In this document: one piece after another, positions 5,509 through 5,609 of the stretch
Layout of the letters: the number at the start of each line of letters is the position of its first letter
Position numbering within the stretch: position 1 is the first letter of the stretch
Assembly: GCA_946185785.1 (NCBI GenBank)
Contig: CAMHKP010000036.1
Coordinates: 1 to 5,609, forward strand
DNA from: an uncultured Alphaproteobacteria bacterium
Lineage (GTDB): Bacteria; Pseudomonadota; Alphaproteobacteria; Rs-D84
Length of the DNA stretch: 5,609 nucleotides
Direction of reading: 5' to 3'
Program-made: the position numbers and the translations under genes
The notes under the pieces: model-generated
The model's input: the letters and a program-made list of their open reading frames with translations, nothing else
Told to the model about the DNA's origin: nothing
Databases searched by the model: none

Positions 5509-5609
5509 ATGTTTCGTGAATTTGTGGTTGATGATGTAAATGTTGGTGCACGCCTTGATAAATTCTTGGCGGGGCAAATGCCCGAATATTCGCGCAGTGA
5601 AATTCAGCG
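5509..5609 (+). CDS. RluA-family (RluD-like) rRNA pseudouridine synthase, N-terminal fragment
   Basis: Only 33 codons plus two bases are present before the edge. The peptide MFREFVVDDVNVGARLDKFL followed by AGQMPEYSRSEIQ matches the start of the S4 RNA-binding domain in RluC/RluD enzymes, whose signature is xxGxRLDxFLxxxxxxxSRSxIQ. Full-length members isomerise uridines of 23S rRNA to pseudouridine in the cytoplasm; the catalytic Asp would be well beyond the edge. The SRSxIQ wording favours the RluD branch over RluC, but this fragment cannot settle the symbol. The ATG is seven bases after the preceding stop, with TAGG overlapping that stop as a modest ribosome binding site. It probably ends up on the same transcript as the pilin-like operon, although an internal promoter cannot be excluded. 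Confidence 0.82.
   Translation, partial: MFREFVVDDVNVGARLDKFLAGQMPEYSRSEIQ

Noticed and set aside
1..5609. CRISPR arrays, tRNA or rRNA genes, insertion sequences
   Set aside because: No regularly spaced repeats, RNA gene signatures, transposase fragments or terminal inverted repeats with target duplications were seen.

Overview
The window looks like chromosomal DNA from an AT-rich alphaproteobacterium. It uses the standard code: TGG encodes Trp, and TAA and TAG end the genes. The taxonomic hints are a DUF4167-like protein, a CxxC/CxxC (MJ0042-type) zinc-ribbon membrane protein, and the style of the DnaX and RluD-like N-termini. The lineage is an inference; an uncultured host-associated or gut alphaproteobacterium would fit.

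Two divergent transcription units flank a 153-bp intergenic region (495-647). Leftward (minus strand) lie a small DUF4167-like gene (494-195) and then the first 39 codons of dnaX (119 to the window edge). Between them is a perfect 11-bp hairpin followed by T residues. Its 3' arm also contains the dnaX Shine-Dalgarno sequence, so it may be a terminator or attenuator that controls dnaX.

Rightward (plus strand) is a tightly packed operon. It holds three consecutive long pilin-like proteins (648-2006, 1993-3189, 3182-4498), a zinc-ribbon single-pass membrane protein (4519-5028), a small secreted protein with four mature cysteines (5028-5501), and the start of an RluA-family (RluD-like) pseudouridine synthase (5509 to the edge). 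Neighbouring genes overlap or lie at most 20 nt apart, and no terminator is visible, so one transcript is likely.

The most interesting content is the pilin-like trio. Each has a short N-terminal leader, a Gly at a plausible prepilin-peptidase site and a hydrophobic helix. Each then has a globular region of about 150 residues and a shared short motif (consensus roughly xL[DN][ML]Gxx). The remaining half is Asn/Thr/Ser-rich and probably beta-structured. As I recall the families, this order resembles the constant part of conjugative thin-pilus tip adhesin PilV (the shufflon N-terminal family) and phage tail fibres. No assembly ATPase, platform protein, prepilin peptidase or recombinase is in the window. 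My working hypothesis is a chromosomal set of three minor pilins or pseudopilins forming a pilus tip or adhesin complex. The first has Gln instead of Glu at mature position +5 and a four-cysteine C-terminus; the second has a shortened membrane helix.
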